Origin: an uncultured Pelagibacteraceae bacterium
GTDB taxonomy: Bacteria > Pseudomonadota > Alphaproteobacteria > Pelagibacterales > Pelagibacteraceae
Assembly (NCBI GenBank): GCA_902588635.1
Contig: CACIPW010000001.1
Span: 43,774-107,773 of the forward strand
Length of the DNA stretch: 64,000 nt
Reading direction: 5' to 3'
Made by a program: the position numbers and the translations under genes. The notes beneath the pieces are model-generated. The model did not search any database and had not been told where the DNA came from. It was given only the letters and a program-made list of their open reading frames with translations. Of this stretch, positions 52,670 to 61,807 are shown one piece after another. The stretch's first letter is position 1. Each line of letters opens with the position of its first letter.

Positions 52670-53390
52670 TTTTAATAAATTTAACTTTTAAATTTGAATT
52701 TTTCTTAATTTCATTAATTGTTTTTTTTATGTTCATCACAACAACTTTTTTTTTGGGTCCATAAGCATGAATTAAATACTTATTTGATAGACAAATTGCA
52801 ACATGTCCTTTCCAAAATATGAGATTATTTTTTTTCATTTTATTTAATTTAACGTTTTTTCTGAAATATTTCATTTGATCTTTAGAATCTCTCGGGCAAA
52901 ATTTATTATTAAATTTATAGAATATTTGTACTAAAGCTGAACAATCTATTCCTTTAAAACTATTGCCACCCCACTTATATCCAATATTTTTAAATATCTT
53001 TATTTTTGAAAATAATAAACCTGTTTTTTTTATGGGTACAACATCATTTTTATTTATCCAGTACTTGTCAAAATTAAGATAATTATTATTTTTATTTTTT
53101 ATTTCAACAAAAGAACAAAAGCTTATTTTTTTATTTAATTTAAATTTTATATTGGGTTTCGAATATAAAATTGCTGATAAGCAAGAAATTTTATGAGTTG
53201 GAGTAAAGTTTTTTTTAAATTTTTTAATTCTAACGTACCCAATATAATTGTCATATAAGGTTTTTATTTTTAAAAATTTTTTAAATTTTTTAATAATTTT
53301 AAATTTTTCTCCATATAACATTTGTGTTGATAAAGGTGATTTTAAGGATCTATTCTTATAAACGTTGAGAATTAAGTTTGTATTTATCAT
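52650..53390 (-). CDS. NlpC/P60 family peptidoglycan hydrolase
   Basis: A 246-residue C40 cysteine peptidase with an N-terminal SH3-like region (about 1-115) and a catalytic domain from about 125. Catalytic residues visible: Cys150 in KGIDCSALVQIFYKF, His195 in FWKGHVAICL and His207 in YLIHAYGP. Relatives cut gamma-D-glutamyl-DAP bonds in peptidoglycan or its recycled fragments. No signal peptide is obvious, fitting a recycling enzyme. The AmpG-like permease gene upstream in the same unit supports a role with muropeptides. Very Lys-rich. Confidence 0.88.
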   Translation of the reverse strand: MINTNLILNVYKNRSLKSPLSTQMLYGEKFKIIKKFKKFLKIKTLYDNYIGYVRIKKFKKNFTPTHKISCLSAILYSKPNIKFKLNKKISFCSFVEIKNKNNNYLNFDKYWINKNDVVPIKKTGLLFSKIKIFKNIGYKWGGNSFKGIDCSALVQIFYKFNNKFCPRDSKDQMKYFRKNVKLNKMKKNNLIFWKGHVAICLSNKYLIHAYGPKKKVVVMNIKKTINEIKKNSNLKVKFIKNESNYR

Positions 53391-53393
53391 TTT

Positions 53394-54866
53394 TTAATTT
53401 TTTACTGGAGCAACTTTTGCTAACCAAATAATTAATAGTAAAACTGGTAAACCAAGTAAAGCTGTAACACAAAAGAAATTTCCGTAACCCATAACATCGA
53501 CCCAACTACCAGAATATCCCGCTATAAACTTTGGAATAAAAAGCATTAAAGAACTAAAAAGTGCATATTGTGTTGCGGTAAATTTTACCGAAGTTAAGCC
53601 AGATAAATAAACAACAAAAGCAGCACCAGCAAAGCCACTTGATATATTATCAGCAGTAATTACGGTTATTAAAAAAGAAATATTTGCTTCTGATACAGCC
53701 AACCACGCAAATAGAAGATTGCTTGAAGCTGCAATTAGCGCTCCTAAAAAAAGAGCTTTCATGGTTCCAAATCTTAAAGCAAAAAAACCTCCTAAAAAAC
53801 CACCAAGTATTGTCGCGAATACACCAAAAAACTTTGAGTAGGTCGCAATTTCTTTTACATCAAATCCTTTTTCAAGATAAAATATATTTGCCACAACTCC
53901 CATTACTACATCGGCAATACGATATAGGCCAATTAACACCAGTATTGAAATAGCAAATTTTCCGTATCTTTTTATAAAATTAATAATTGGATTTAAGTAT
54001 ATCTTTTTTACTTTTTCTTTAGAAAGAAATTTTAAATTTATAAATATTAACATTATAAGTGTCATCAATAAAAAACATAAACAAATTCTAAATGTTGCAA
54101 ATAAGAATTTTTTAAAAATATCATCAGAACTAAAAGGGTTTTCTATTTGTGAATATAAGAATATAAAGCTAACAATCGCGAATAAGATAACTAGTAAAAA
54201 TCTTACATGTTCGTTATTTTTAGAAATATTATTTCTTTTTACGTTTGGTTCACGTGATAATAGAGTTGTCGAAATTCCAATAAACATTAAAAAACCCATG
54301 GTAATATAAACAATCATCCAAACAGATTGTTTATAAACTTCTACTCCCAAATATGATGCTAGCCATAAACTTCCAGCTCCACCCACTAACATTGCCAGTC
54401 TATATCCCGCTATGTACATTGAAGACAAAGGACCTTGATAATTTTGTGGAGCACTTTCTATCCTGTACGCATCAATTACTATATCTTGAGTAGCACTAAA
54501 AATAGCTAAAGATGTTATAGCAGCTGCGGTTAAAAAAATATTTTGCGAAGGGTCTGTTAATGAAGTTGCTAACAGGCTTAACAATATCATGATCTGTGAA
54601 AAAAGAAGCCAACTTCTACGTCGTCCTAGTTTTTCTAAAAATGGAATTTTAAAATTATCTACAAGTGGTGACCACAAATACTTAAAAGCATACGCAAATC
54701 CTGCCCAACTAAATAGTGTAACTGTACTTCTGTTTAGGCCAGCTTTATGTAGCCATACAGACAAAGTTGAAAAAACTAATAAAATTGGTAGCCCTGATGA
54801 AAATCCTAAAAATAGTAACTTTAAAACTTTTTTTTCTAAAAATATTGATATTTTTTTTTTATTCAA
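53394..54866 (-). CDS. ampG: AmpG-like MFS permease (muropeptide transporter)
   Basis: A 490-residue major-facilitator protein with about 12-14 transmembrane segments. Seen: LLFLGFSSGLPILLVFSTLS near the N-terminus, AFKYLWSPLVDNFKIPFLEK near 58, GRRRSWLLFSQ and ATQDIVIDAYRIE near 125, all typical of AmpG, which imports GlcNAc-anhydroMurNAc peptides. The start is TTG one base after the trkH stop, with a GGAG ribosome-binding site inside the trkH end and no alternative ATG nearby. The adjacent NlpC/P60 enzyme fits peptidoglycan recycling. Confidence 0.92.
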   Translation of the reverse strand: MNKKKISIFLEKKVLKLLFLGFSSGLPILLVFSTLSVWLHKAGLNRSTVTLFSWAGFAYAFKYLWSPLVDNFKIPFLEKLGRRRSWLLFSQIMILLSLLATSLTDPSQNIFLTAAAITSLAIFSATQDIVIDAYRIESAPQNYQGPLSSMYIAGYRLAMLVGGAGSLWLASYLGVEVYKQSVWMIVYITMGFLMFIGISTTLLSREPNVKRNNISKNNEHVRFLLVILFAIVSFIFLYSQIENPFSSDDIFKKFLFATFRICLCFLLMTLIMLIFINLKFLSKEKVKKIYLNPIINFIKRYGKFAISILVLIGLYRIADVVMGVVANIFYLEKGFDVKEIATYSKFFGVFATILGGFLGGFFALRFGTMKALFLGALIAASSNLLFAWLAVSEANISFLITVITADNISSGFAGAAFVVYLSGLTSVKFTATQYALFSSLMLFIPKFIAGYSGSWVDVMGYGNFFCVTALLGLPVLLLIIWLAKVAPVKN

Positions 54867-54867
54867 T

Positions 54868-56313
54868 TTAATTTCTCCAAAAAGAAGGTAAGAATAAAAC
54901 TAGTATTGCAAACAACTCTAGTCTCCCCAAAATCATTGCCAAACTCAATATCCATTTTGAAATATCAGGTAACAATGAAAAGTTTCCATTAGGACCTATA
55001 AGACTTCCAAGACCGGGGCCTACATTTGAAATAGATGTAGCGGCACCAGAAATGGAAGTAACAAAATCCAAACCACTTAGCGATAAAAGTGCAGTTATAA
55101 TAAAAAAGATTGCCACATAGAGATAAATAAAAGAAATTATAGAAGACATGAATTTATCATCCACATTGTTATTGTCATACTTAATTACAAAAACACCCCT
55201 AGGATAAATTATTTTTTTTAATTGATTTATTATAAATGCATATAATATTTGAATTCTAAATATTTTAATTCCACATGCAGTTGAGCCAGCACAACCACCA
55301 ATAAACATCAAAATAAGAAAAAAAATTAGCGGAAAACTTCCCCAATTGTCAAATTCATGAGTTACGTAGCCTGTTCCTGTTAAAATTGAAACAACATTGA
55401 AAGAAATTTGTCTGATAATTTTTGTAGAAATAGATTCATTTTTAAAAATTAGATAAATAGAAAGAATGATAATTGAAATTAAAATTATTTTCAAAAAAGA
55501 TCTTATTTGAGAATCTGATATAAAAATTTTTTTATTTCCATTTAAAAATTTAATATATGTAATAAAAGGTATGCTGCCCAAAACAATAAATATCATCGCT
55601 GTAATTTCAATGTTTGCGCTATTAAAATATCCTATTGACTCATTGTAATTTGAAAATCCGCCTGTAGCGATAGTAGTCATTGAATGTGTTAAACTATCAA
55701 AATAGCCCATTCCAAATATTTTATAAAAAGTGGCACAGAAAAAAGTTAAAATTAAATATATTATAATAAGTCTTAAGGATATTTCTTTGGATTTAGGTAA
55801 TATTTTTTCAGATGCATCGTTACTTGAAATTTTAAATAGTTGCATGCCTCCAACATTCATAATTGGCATCAAGGTTATTGCCATAACGATAATACCAATA
55901 CCACCTAACCATTGCAGAATTGCTCTCCAAACAAGTATACTTTTAGGGCCATCATTTAGATTTGTTATTATAGTTGAACCAGTAGTTGTTATGCCTGACA
56001 TACTTTCAAAAAAGGCATCAGTAACACTTAGTTGCAATGTAGAAAAAATAAAAGGCAATGATCCAAAAACTGCTATACTTAACCAAGATAAAGCCGTTAA
56101 TAAAAATGCTTGTTGTAAGTTTAATTTTTTTTGATGATCTAAATTGGATAAAGAAAATAGCACACCAAAAACAATAGTTATAATACCAGCACCAATAAAT
56201 GATGAGTCTAATTCATTAAATATTATCTGAAATATAATTGGAATAATCATAGAAATTCCAAGTATAATTTGTAGGACTCCTAATGTGAAAAAAACAGTTT
56301 TATAATTAGGCAT
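54868..56313 (-). CDS. trkH: Potassium uptake protein TrkH
   Basis: A 481-residue K+ channel-like subunit of the Trk system. Seen: repeated pore-loop motifs such as FFESMSGITTTGSTII near 105, SMTTIATGGFSNYNES near 212, SILTGTGYVTHEFDNWG near 313 and SGAATSISNVGPGLG near 430, plus FIGGCAGSTACGIKI. All four selectivity-filter glycines appear to be present. The length is normal. No trkA is adjacent. It is first in the minus-strand unit trkH-ampG-nlpC-sulfotransferase. Confidence 0.95.
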   Translation of the reverse strand: MPNYKTVFFTLGVLQIILGISMIIPIIFQIIFNELDSSFIGAGIITIVFGVLFSLSNLDHQKKLNLQQAFLLTALSWLSIAVFGSLPFIFSTLQLSVTDAFFESMSGITTTGSTIITNLNDGPKSILVWRAILQWLGGIGIIVMAITLMPIMNVGGMQLFKISSNDASEKILPKSKEISLRLIIIYLILTFFCATFYKIFGMGYFDSLTHSMTTIATGGFSNYNESIGYFNSANIEITAMIFIVLGSIPFITYIKFLNGNKKIFISDSQIRSFLKIILISIIILSIYLIFKNESISTKIIRQISFNVVSILTGTGYVTHEFDNWGSFPLIFFLILMFIGGCAGSTACGIKIFRIQILYAFIINQLKKIIYPRGVFVIKYDNNNVDDKFMSSIISFIYLYVAIFFIITALLSLSGLDFVTSISGAATSISNVGPGLGSLIGPNGNFSLLPDISKWILSLAMILGRLELFAILVLFLPSFWRN

Positions 56314-56401
56314 TTTTAAAGAACATTATTTTATGGTAAATAAATTTCAACTCTATAAGAATTAATAAAAACGCCAAAAATAAGATATATTATTAAAAAT
56401 T

Positions 56402-57964
56402 GTGATTGAAAAAATTAATTTAGACAAAACCAATGCCTGGCCTTTTGTAGAGGCCAAAAAAATATTACGTGAAAGAAAAAAAGCAATAGAAAAAAAAGGT
56501 AAAATTATTTTACAAACAGGATATGGTCCTAGTGGACTCCCACATATAGGTACCTTTGGTGAAGTTGCAAGAACTACAATGGTTGTTAATGCCTTGAATC
56601 ATCTTATAGATTTACCAAAAGAAATAATTACATTTTCCGATGATATGGATGGACTAAGAAAGGTTCCGGACAACATTCCTAACCAGAACATATTAAGCAA
56701 AAATTTGCATAAACCTCTTACATCAATTGCAGATCCTTTTAAAAAATATAAAAGTTTTGGAGAACATAATAACGAGATGCTAAAAAAATTTTTAGATAAA
56801 TTTAAATTTAAATATAATTTTAAAAGCTCAACATTTTTATATAAGTCCGGTTTTTTTAATTCAACTTTACAAATAATTTTAGAAAATTATCAGGGCATTA
56901 TGGATATTATTTTGCCAACTTTAGGCAAAGAACGTCAAAAGACGTATAGTCCTTTTTTACCTATATGTCCAGAAACTGGAATTGTCCTAGAAATTCCTGT
57001 TTTAGAAATTTTAAAAGAAAAATCAAAAATAATTTTTGACAATAATGGAAAAAAACTTGAAGCAAATATTTTAGATGGAAATTGTAAATTACAATGGAAA
57101 GTAGATTGGGCAATGAGATGGTATGCTTTAGATATTGACTTTGAAATGTATGGAAAAGACTTAATTGAAAGTGCAATTTTATCTTCAAAAATAATAAAAT
57201 TACTTGGGAAAAATAATCCATCGGGTTTTGCTTACGAACTTTTTTTGGATGAAAAAGGAGAAAAAATCTCTAAATCAAAAGGAAATGGAATTACAATTGA
57301 ACAGTGGCTTGAATATGCATCTCCCGAAAGTCTTTCTTTGTACATGTATCAAAATCCGAAAAGAGCAAAAAAATTATATAAAGAAATTGTACCCAAGGCA
57401 GTAGATGAATATTTAGATTTTGTTCAAAAGAGCAAATCACAAAATGAATTACAGCTTTTATTAAATCCAGCTTGGCATGTACACAACGGCCAAATACCAA
57501 AAGAAGATTTAATAATGACATTTTCAATGTTGTTAAACTTGGTTGAAGCCAGCAATGCCGAAACTAAAGAACTTCTTTGGAAGTTTGTAAAAAAATACAA
57601 AAAAAATATAAATGAGAAAAAATATCCTACCTTTGACAGTTTAATTAGTTATGCGATTAAATATTTTAATGAGGTTATTAAATTGAAAAAAAAATACAAA
57701 AAACCTAGTGGTAATGAAAAAAAAGCACTAAAAGCCTTAATTGCAACATTAGAAAAGTGTAACGATGAAATGTCTCCAGAAGATATACAAACTTTAATTT
57801 ATTCAACTGGAAAAGAAAATGGATATGCTGACAATTTAAGAGAGTGGTTTAAGTTGATATATGAGGTAGTTTTTGGAGATGAAAATGGACCAAGAATGGG
57901 TTTTTTCATTAGTTTTTTTGGAGTAAATGAAACTAAACAACTTATAAATGATAAAATAAAATAA
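56402..57964 (+). CDS. lysS: Lysyl-tRNA synthetase, class I
   Basis: A 520-residue class I LysRS, the archaeal-like form also used by alphaproteobacteria. Seen: the HIGH-type motif GYGPSGLPHIGTFGEVART near 40, ITFSDDMDGLRKVPDNIP and the KMSKS-type motif EKISKSKGNGITIEQWLEYA near 288. An alpha-helical anticodon-binding domain fills the C-terminus. The start is GTG at 56402, and the protein reads IEKINLDKTNAWPFVEAKKI, a normal beginning. The last base of the stop overlaps the pyrD ATG (TAATG). Confidence 0.96.
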   Translation: MIEKINLDKTNAWPFVEAKKILRERKKAIEKKGKIILQTGYGPSGLPHIGTFGEVARTTMVVNALNHLIDLPKEIITFSDDMDGLRKVPDNIPNQNILSKNLHKPLTSIADPFKKYKSFGEHNNEMLKKFLDKFKFKYNFKSSTFLYKSGFFNSTLQIILENYQGIMDIILPTLGKERQKTYSPFLPICPETGIVLEIPVLEILKEKSKIIFDNNGKKLEANILDGNCKLQWKVDWAMRWYALDIDFEMYGKDLIESAILSSKIIKLLGKNNPSGFAYELFLDEKGEKISKSKGNGITIEQWLEYASPESLSLYMYQNPKRAKKLYKEIVPKAVDEYLDFVQKSKSQNELQLLLNPAWHVHNGQIPKEDLIMTFSMLLNLVEASNAETKELLWKFVKKYKKNINEKKYPTFDSLISYAIKYFNEVIKLKKKYKKPSGNEKKALKALIATLEKCNDEMSPEDIQTLIYSTGKENGYADNLREWFKLIYEVVFGDENGPRMGFFISFFGVNETKQLINDKIK

Positions 57965-59013
57965 TGTTTTCAAAATTCAGAAACTTAATCTTTAAGATTG
58001 ACCCTGAAATAGCTCACAATTTAGCAATTAAATCCTTAAAACTTAACTTCGCTACAAACATTTTTAATGAGAACAAAAAAGATCCAATGTTTGAAACAAC
58101 ATTGTTTGGAAAAAAATTAGATAATCCAATAGGATTAGCGGCAGGTTTTGATAAGAATGCAGAAGTTTATAATTCAATATTTAAGTTAGGATTTGGTTTT
58201 GTTGAAGTTGGAACGGTAACACCCTTAAAACAATATGGAAACCCAAAACCAAGAATTTTTAGATTGGTTGAAGATCAAGCCCTTATTAACAGATTAGGTT
58301 TTAATAATTTGGGAGCAGAAAATATTAGTTCGAGAATTCGTTCAAATAAACCCAATGGCTTAATAGGTATAAATTTAGGACCAAATAAAGATACACAAGA
58401 CAGGTTAAATGATTATTTAATTGGGCTTAGAACATTTCATGATATAGCAGACTATATAACAATTAACATTTCATCACCAAATACTGAAAATTTAAGAGAG
58501 CTTCATGAAGAAAACAAATTTGATCAATTAATGACTTTAATATTTAACGAAAAAGAAAAATTAAATTCGGATATACCAATTGTAGTAAAAATTTCTCCAG
58601 ATGTTAAAGAAAACCAAATAGAAAAAATAATTTCAATATTAATTAGTCACAAAGTTGCAGCTATAATTATTTCAAATACAACAGAAAACAATAGAGATAA
58701 TTTAAAAGATATATCTCGACATCAAAAAGGTGGATTGTCAGGCAAACCTCTAGAACTCAAATCAAATTTATTAATTAAAAAATTTTATAGTTTTTTAAAT
58801 GGAAAAATTGACATTATAGGTGTTGGGGGCATAGACTCAGGAAAAAGTGCATATGACAAGCTTTTGGCAGGCGCAAGCTTTTTACAACTTTACACAGGGA
58901 TGGTTTACCAGGGCCCTAATATTATTAGTAAAATTAAAAAAGAACTTAAACAAATATTAATTGATAAGAAGATCAAAAATTTCAAAGAAATCATTGGCAA
59001 GAATGATTATTAA
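57964..59013 (+). CDS. pyrD: Dihydroorotate dehydrogenase (quinone), class 2
   Basis: A 349-residue membrane-associated flavoprotein of pyrimidine synthesis that passes electrons to ubiquinone. Seen: the N-terminal amphipathic region RNLIFKIDPEIAHNLAIKSL used for quinone entry, NPIGLAAGFDKNAEVYNSIF near 56, EVGTVTPLKQYGNPKPRIFR, YITINISSPNTENLRELHEE near 170 and IIGVGGIDSGKSAYDKLLAG near 285. Complete. Coupled to lysS by a one-base overlap. Confidence 0.97.
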   Translation: MFSKFRNLIFKIDPEIAHNLAIKSLKLNFATNIFNENKKDPMFETTLFGKKLDNPIGLAAGFDKNAEVYNSIFKLGFGFVEVGTVTPLKQYGNPKPRIFRLVEDQALINRLGFNNLGAENISSRIRSNKPNGLIGINLGPNKDTQDRLNDYLIGLRTFHDIADYITINISSPNTENLRELHEENKFDQLMTLIFNEKEKLNSDIPIVVKISPDVKENQIEKIISILISHKVAAIIISNTTENNRDNLKDISRHQKGGLSGKPLELKSNLLIKKFYSFLNGKIDIIGVGGIDSGKSAYDKLLAGASFLQLYTGMVYQGPNIISKIKKELKQILIDKKIKNFKEIIGKNDY

Positions 59014-59023
59014 TTTAATAAAC

Positions 59024-59052
59024 TTGACCTTGCTAACGACCCATCTTATATA
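59024..59052 (+). promoter_or_regulatory. Probable promoter of rpmB
   Basis: TTGACC (59024-59029), a 17-base spacer and TATATA (59047-59052) lie just before rpmB, in the 53-base gap after pyrD. Both hexamers match five of six consensus positions. This predicts a short leader of under 10 bases. Confidence 0.6.
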
Positions 59053-59066
59053 GTCATTTATTAATT

Positions 59067-59348
59067 ATGACAAAAAAATGTGAACTAACTGGAAAAAATC
59101 CACTTAAAGGCCATAAGGTAAGCCATGCAAATAATAAGACCAAAAGAAGATTTTTGCCAAATTTAAAAAAAGTAAATTTTAAAAGTGATATTTTAAATAG
59201 AAAAATGAAGCTCACAGTTTCAAATGCGGGGGTTAGATCGGTAGATAAAAAGGGAACTTTTGATTTATTTCTAAAAACTGCAAAAAATAAAAATCTTTCT
59301 CCAAGATTAAAAAAAATTAAAAGAACCTTATTAGCCAAATCAGCGTAA
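59067..59348 (+). CDS. rpmB: Ribosomal protein L28
   Basis: A 93-residue large-subunit protein. Seen: MTKKCELTGKNPLKGHKVSH at the N-terminus, NNKTKRRFLPNLKKVNF and VSNAGVRSVDKKGTFDLFLK. Complete and of normal alphaproteobacterial length. Its stop overlaps the next ATG by one base. It has its own promoter. Confidence 0.98.
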   Translation: MTKKCELTGKNPLKGHKVSHANNKTKRRFLPNLKKVNFKSDILNRKMKLTVSNAGVRSVDKKGTFDLFLKTAKNKNLSPRLKKIKRTLLAKSA

Positions 59349-59890
59349 TGAATAGACTATTCATTTTGCTCTCATTTTTAATGGGAGTAATAGTTTTAGC
59401 ATCAAACTATTTAGTTCAATTTCCATTTAAACTTTTTGGTTTAGAGGAAATATTAACTTATGGCGCATTTAGTTATCCAATATCTTTTTTAATTACAGAC
59501 TTAGCGAATAGATCTTACGGAAAAATAATTGCTAGAAAAATTGTATATATTGGTTTTACTGTGGGCATTTTATTTAGTTTAGTCGCATTTTTTTATGATC
59601 TAATTTCAATTAGGATTGCAGTTGGTTCTGGAACTGCGTTTATAACTGCACAATTATTAGATGTACAAATATTTGATAAATTAAGAAGAAACAAATGGTT
59701 TATAGCTCCATTAACATCTTCTTTTGTAAGTTCAATAATTGATACATTTTTATTTTTTTCAATTTCATTTTATGGAACAGGTATAAATTGGATAACATTA
59801 TCTTTTGGAGATTTAGTAGTTAAGATATTTGTAGCATTATTAATGCTAATTCCATTCAGATTGTTGTTGGGCGTTGTCAAAGCTTCTTAA
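59348..59890 (+). CDS. yhhQ: Queuosine precursor transporter YhhQ (DUF165)
   Basis: A 180-residue integral membrane protein of the vitamin-uptake-transporter-like VUT family with about five or six helices. Seen: ILLSFLMGVIVLASNYLVQF at the N-terminus, TYGAFSYPISFLITDLANRS near 38, and SSFVSSIIDTFLFFSISFYG near 130. E. coli YhhQ imports 7-cyano-7-deazaguanine. Whether this organism makes queuosine from imported precursor cannot be told here. It is coupled to rpmB by a one-base overlap, and its 3' end overlaps the convergent ureohydrolase gene by 14 bases. Confidence 0.9.
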   Translation: MNRLFILLSFLMGVIVLASNYLVQFPFKLFGLEEILTYGAFSYPISFLITDLANRSYGKIIARKIVYIGFTVGILFSLVAFFYDLISIRIAVGSGTAFITAQLLDVQIFDKLRRNKWFIAPLTSSFVSSIIDTFLFFSISFYGTGINWITLSFGDLVVKIFVALLMLIPFRLLLGVVKAS

Positions 59891-60761
59891 ATAAAAATTT
59901 ATAGGATATGATTTTATAGACCAACTTAGCAACTAAGAAATTATATGAGCTGAATCCTTTTATAGGTGCAAGTTCATTTATATCTGCTCCAACAATATTT
60001 GAGTTTTTTGTTGCGATTTTTATAATATTTAATGTTTCTTCCCAGAACAATCCCCCTGGTTCCGGTGTACCAGTTGCAGGCATTATGCTTGAATCTAAAC
60101 CATCTACATCAAATGTTAAATAAACATTTTTATTCTTTATCATTTTTTTAAATTTATTTAAATTCCATCTCGCCTTATCTTTTGCCCAAAATATACTTAT
60201 TCTTGATTGATTTTTTTTCAAAAAAGGTATTTCATTTTTGGAAATGTTTCTTATTCCAAATGAAATTACTGATACATTTTTATAATCTAAGCATCTTTTT
60301 ATTGCGGAAGCGTGTGAAAATTTTTCACCATTATAACTTTCTCTTAGGTCAGCATGCGCATCAAAATGCAATAAACATAGTTTTTTATACTTTTTTACAA
60401 ATGGACTAATACATCCGGGTGTAATTGAGTGTTCCCCCCCAAGAGTTAAAGAAAAAAGTTTTTTATTAAGAATCTCTTTATTTATATCTGATATTTTTTT
60501 TAATGCTTTTTTGATATTTTTATCAATTTTAAAAGGTCTTAAAGTTTTGATTCCTATTTTTTTGTATGGTTCACAATTTAGCTCCTCGTCGTATAGTTCA
60601 ACTTGATGAGATGCTTTAATTATTTCTTTTGGTCCATTCTTGGTACCTCTGCCATAACTTACAGTTTTTTCTAAACCAAAAGGAACAACTACTACCTTTT
60701 CTTTAAAATTGAATTTATTATCAATTCCTAAAAAACCATTTTTATTAGATAGATATTTCAA
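59877..60761 (-). CDS. speB: Agmatinase / ureohydrolase family enzyme
   Basis: A 294-residue binuclear manganese ureohydrolase. Metal ligands are visible: LTLGGEHSITPG near 106, LHFDAHADLRESYNGEKFSH near 129 and YLTFDVDGLDSSIMPATGTP near 213. Family members are agmatinase, arginase, guanidinobutyrase and related enzymes. The polyamine neighbours favour agmatinase, but no arginine decarboxylase of the usual type is obvious. The start is TTG at 60761, 2 bases after the deoxyhypusine-synthase-like gene. Last of a three-gene polyamine unit; overlaps yhhQ by 14 bases on the opposite strand. Confidence 0.88.
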   Translation of the reverse strand: MKYLSNKNGFLGIDNKFNFKEKVVVVPFGLEKTVSYGRGTKNGPKEIIKASHQVELYDEELNCEPYKKIGIKTLRPFKIDKNIKKALKKISDINKEILNKKLFSLTLGGEHSITPGCISPFVKKYKKLCLLHFDAHADLRESYNGEKFSHASAIKRCLDYKNVSVISFGIRNISKNEIPFLKKNQSRISIFWAKDKARWNLNKFKKMIKNKNVYLTFDVDGLDSSIMPATGTPEPGGLFWEETLNIIKIATKNSNIVGADINELAPIKGFSSYNFLVAKLVYKIISYKFLFKKL

Positions 60762-60763
60762 TT

Positions 60764-61807
60764 TTACCCAAATATTTTTGAAAAATTTTTTCTAGTTCTA
60801 TTTTTCCAATAACCTTTGTGATATGCGTCACTAGCAATTAAAGGCAAAACTGTAGTTGCTTCGGCAAAAACCATTTGTTCTTTAGTTACATCTACTTTCC
60901 CCCATGAACTAGCCTCTTTTAATGTAGAGCTGCTGCAAGCTCCATCCCTGGAGTCCGCCACTGTAATTTGGATGGCATATTTGTGCATATCTACTTCTTT
61001 ACCTAAAAGTTCAGCACATATCACCGTGTCTTGAATGAAATTTTTTGGCACTCCACCACCTATCATAAATAGACCAGATCCTTTTGATTTGATTTTTATT
61101 TCAGTTAATTCTCTAAATTCTCTAATTGAATCAATGGTTACATGTTTTTTTGGATTTTTTTCTTGGTGCATAACAAGACCAAATCCTGCGCTAGAGTCTG
61201 TAAAAGCAGGACAAAATATAGGAACGTTATTGTCATAAGATACTTCAATTAATGACTCTTTTTTTTTTGAGTTTTTTTTTAGGAATTTTCCTATTTCTTT
61301 AATGAATTCCCGTGATGTATAGCTTCGCGGCTCTAAATTGTTTGCAATTTCGCAGATTTTTTTATCACACATCTGTAACTCATCTTCATCAATATAAGTA
61401 TCATAAATTCTATCTATGTAGTTTTTTCGTAACTCAGTGTCATCTTGGAATTGAGAACCTTGATAGTGTTTAAATCCTAAAGCTTCAAAAAAATCCATGT
61501 CTATTATTGATGCTCCAGTAGCTATAATTGCGTCAACCATATTATATTTAACTAAATCTTTATAAATGTTCATACAGCCACCCGCAGACGTAGATCCTGC
61601 AAGAGTTAAAAAAATTGTACAATTTTTATCTTTTATCATCTCATTATATATGTTTGCAGCATTTGCAGTTTCTCTTGAGACAAAAGACATTTTTTCCATT
61701 GAAGAAATAATTTTTCTAGAGTCAAATGAAGTTATGTCAATGTGTTCAACCTGTTTTTTTAGGAAGTCTTTTTTACTGTTATGACCGATATTTTTTTTGT
61801 GAGACAT
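60764..61807 (-). CDS. Deoxyhypusine synthase-like protein
   Basis: A 347-residue NAD-dependent enzyme of the deoxyhypusine synthase fold. Seen: FLTLAGSTSAGGCMNIYKDL near 62, DAIIATGASIIDMDFFEALG near 92, FCPAFTDSSAGFGLVMHQ near 213, and EASSWGKVDVTKEQMVFAEA with the Lys that forms the imine in eukaryotic DHS. Bacteria have no eIF5A, so modification of that protein is excluded. Characterised bacterial relatives make homospermidine or similar polyamines from putrescine. It is coupled to the decarboxylase gene by one base (TAATG). The product remains uncertain. Confidence 0.85.
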   Translation of the reverse strand: MSHKKNIGHNSKKDFLKKQVEHIDITSFDSRKIISSMEKMSFVSRETANAANIYNEMIKDKNCTIFLTLAGSTSAGGCMNIYKDLVKYNMVDAIIATGASIIDMDFFEALGFKHYQGSQFQDDTELRKNYIDRIYDTYIDEDELQMCDKKICEIANNLEPRSYTSREFIKEIGKFLKKNSKKKESLIEVSYDNNVPIFCPAFTDSSAGFGLVMHQEKNPKKHVTIDSIREFRELTEIKIKSKGSGLFMIGGGVPKNFIQDTVICAELLGKEVDMHKYAIQITVADSRDGACSSSTLKEASSWGKVDVTKEQMVFAEATTVLPLIASDAYHKGYWKNRTRKNFSKIFG

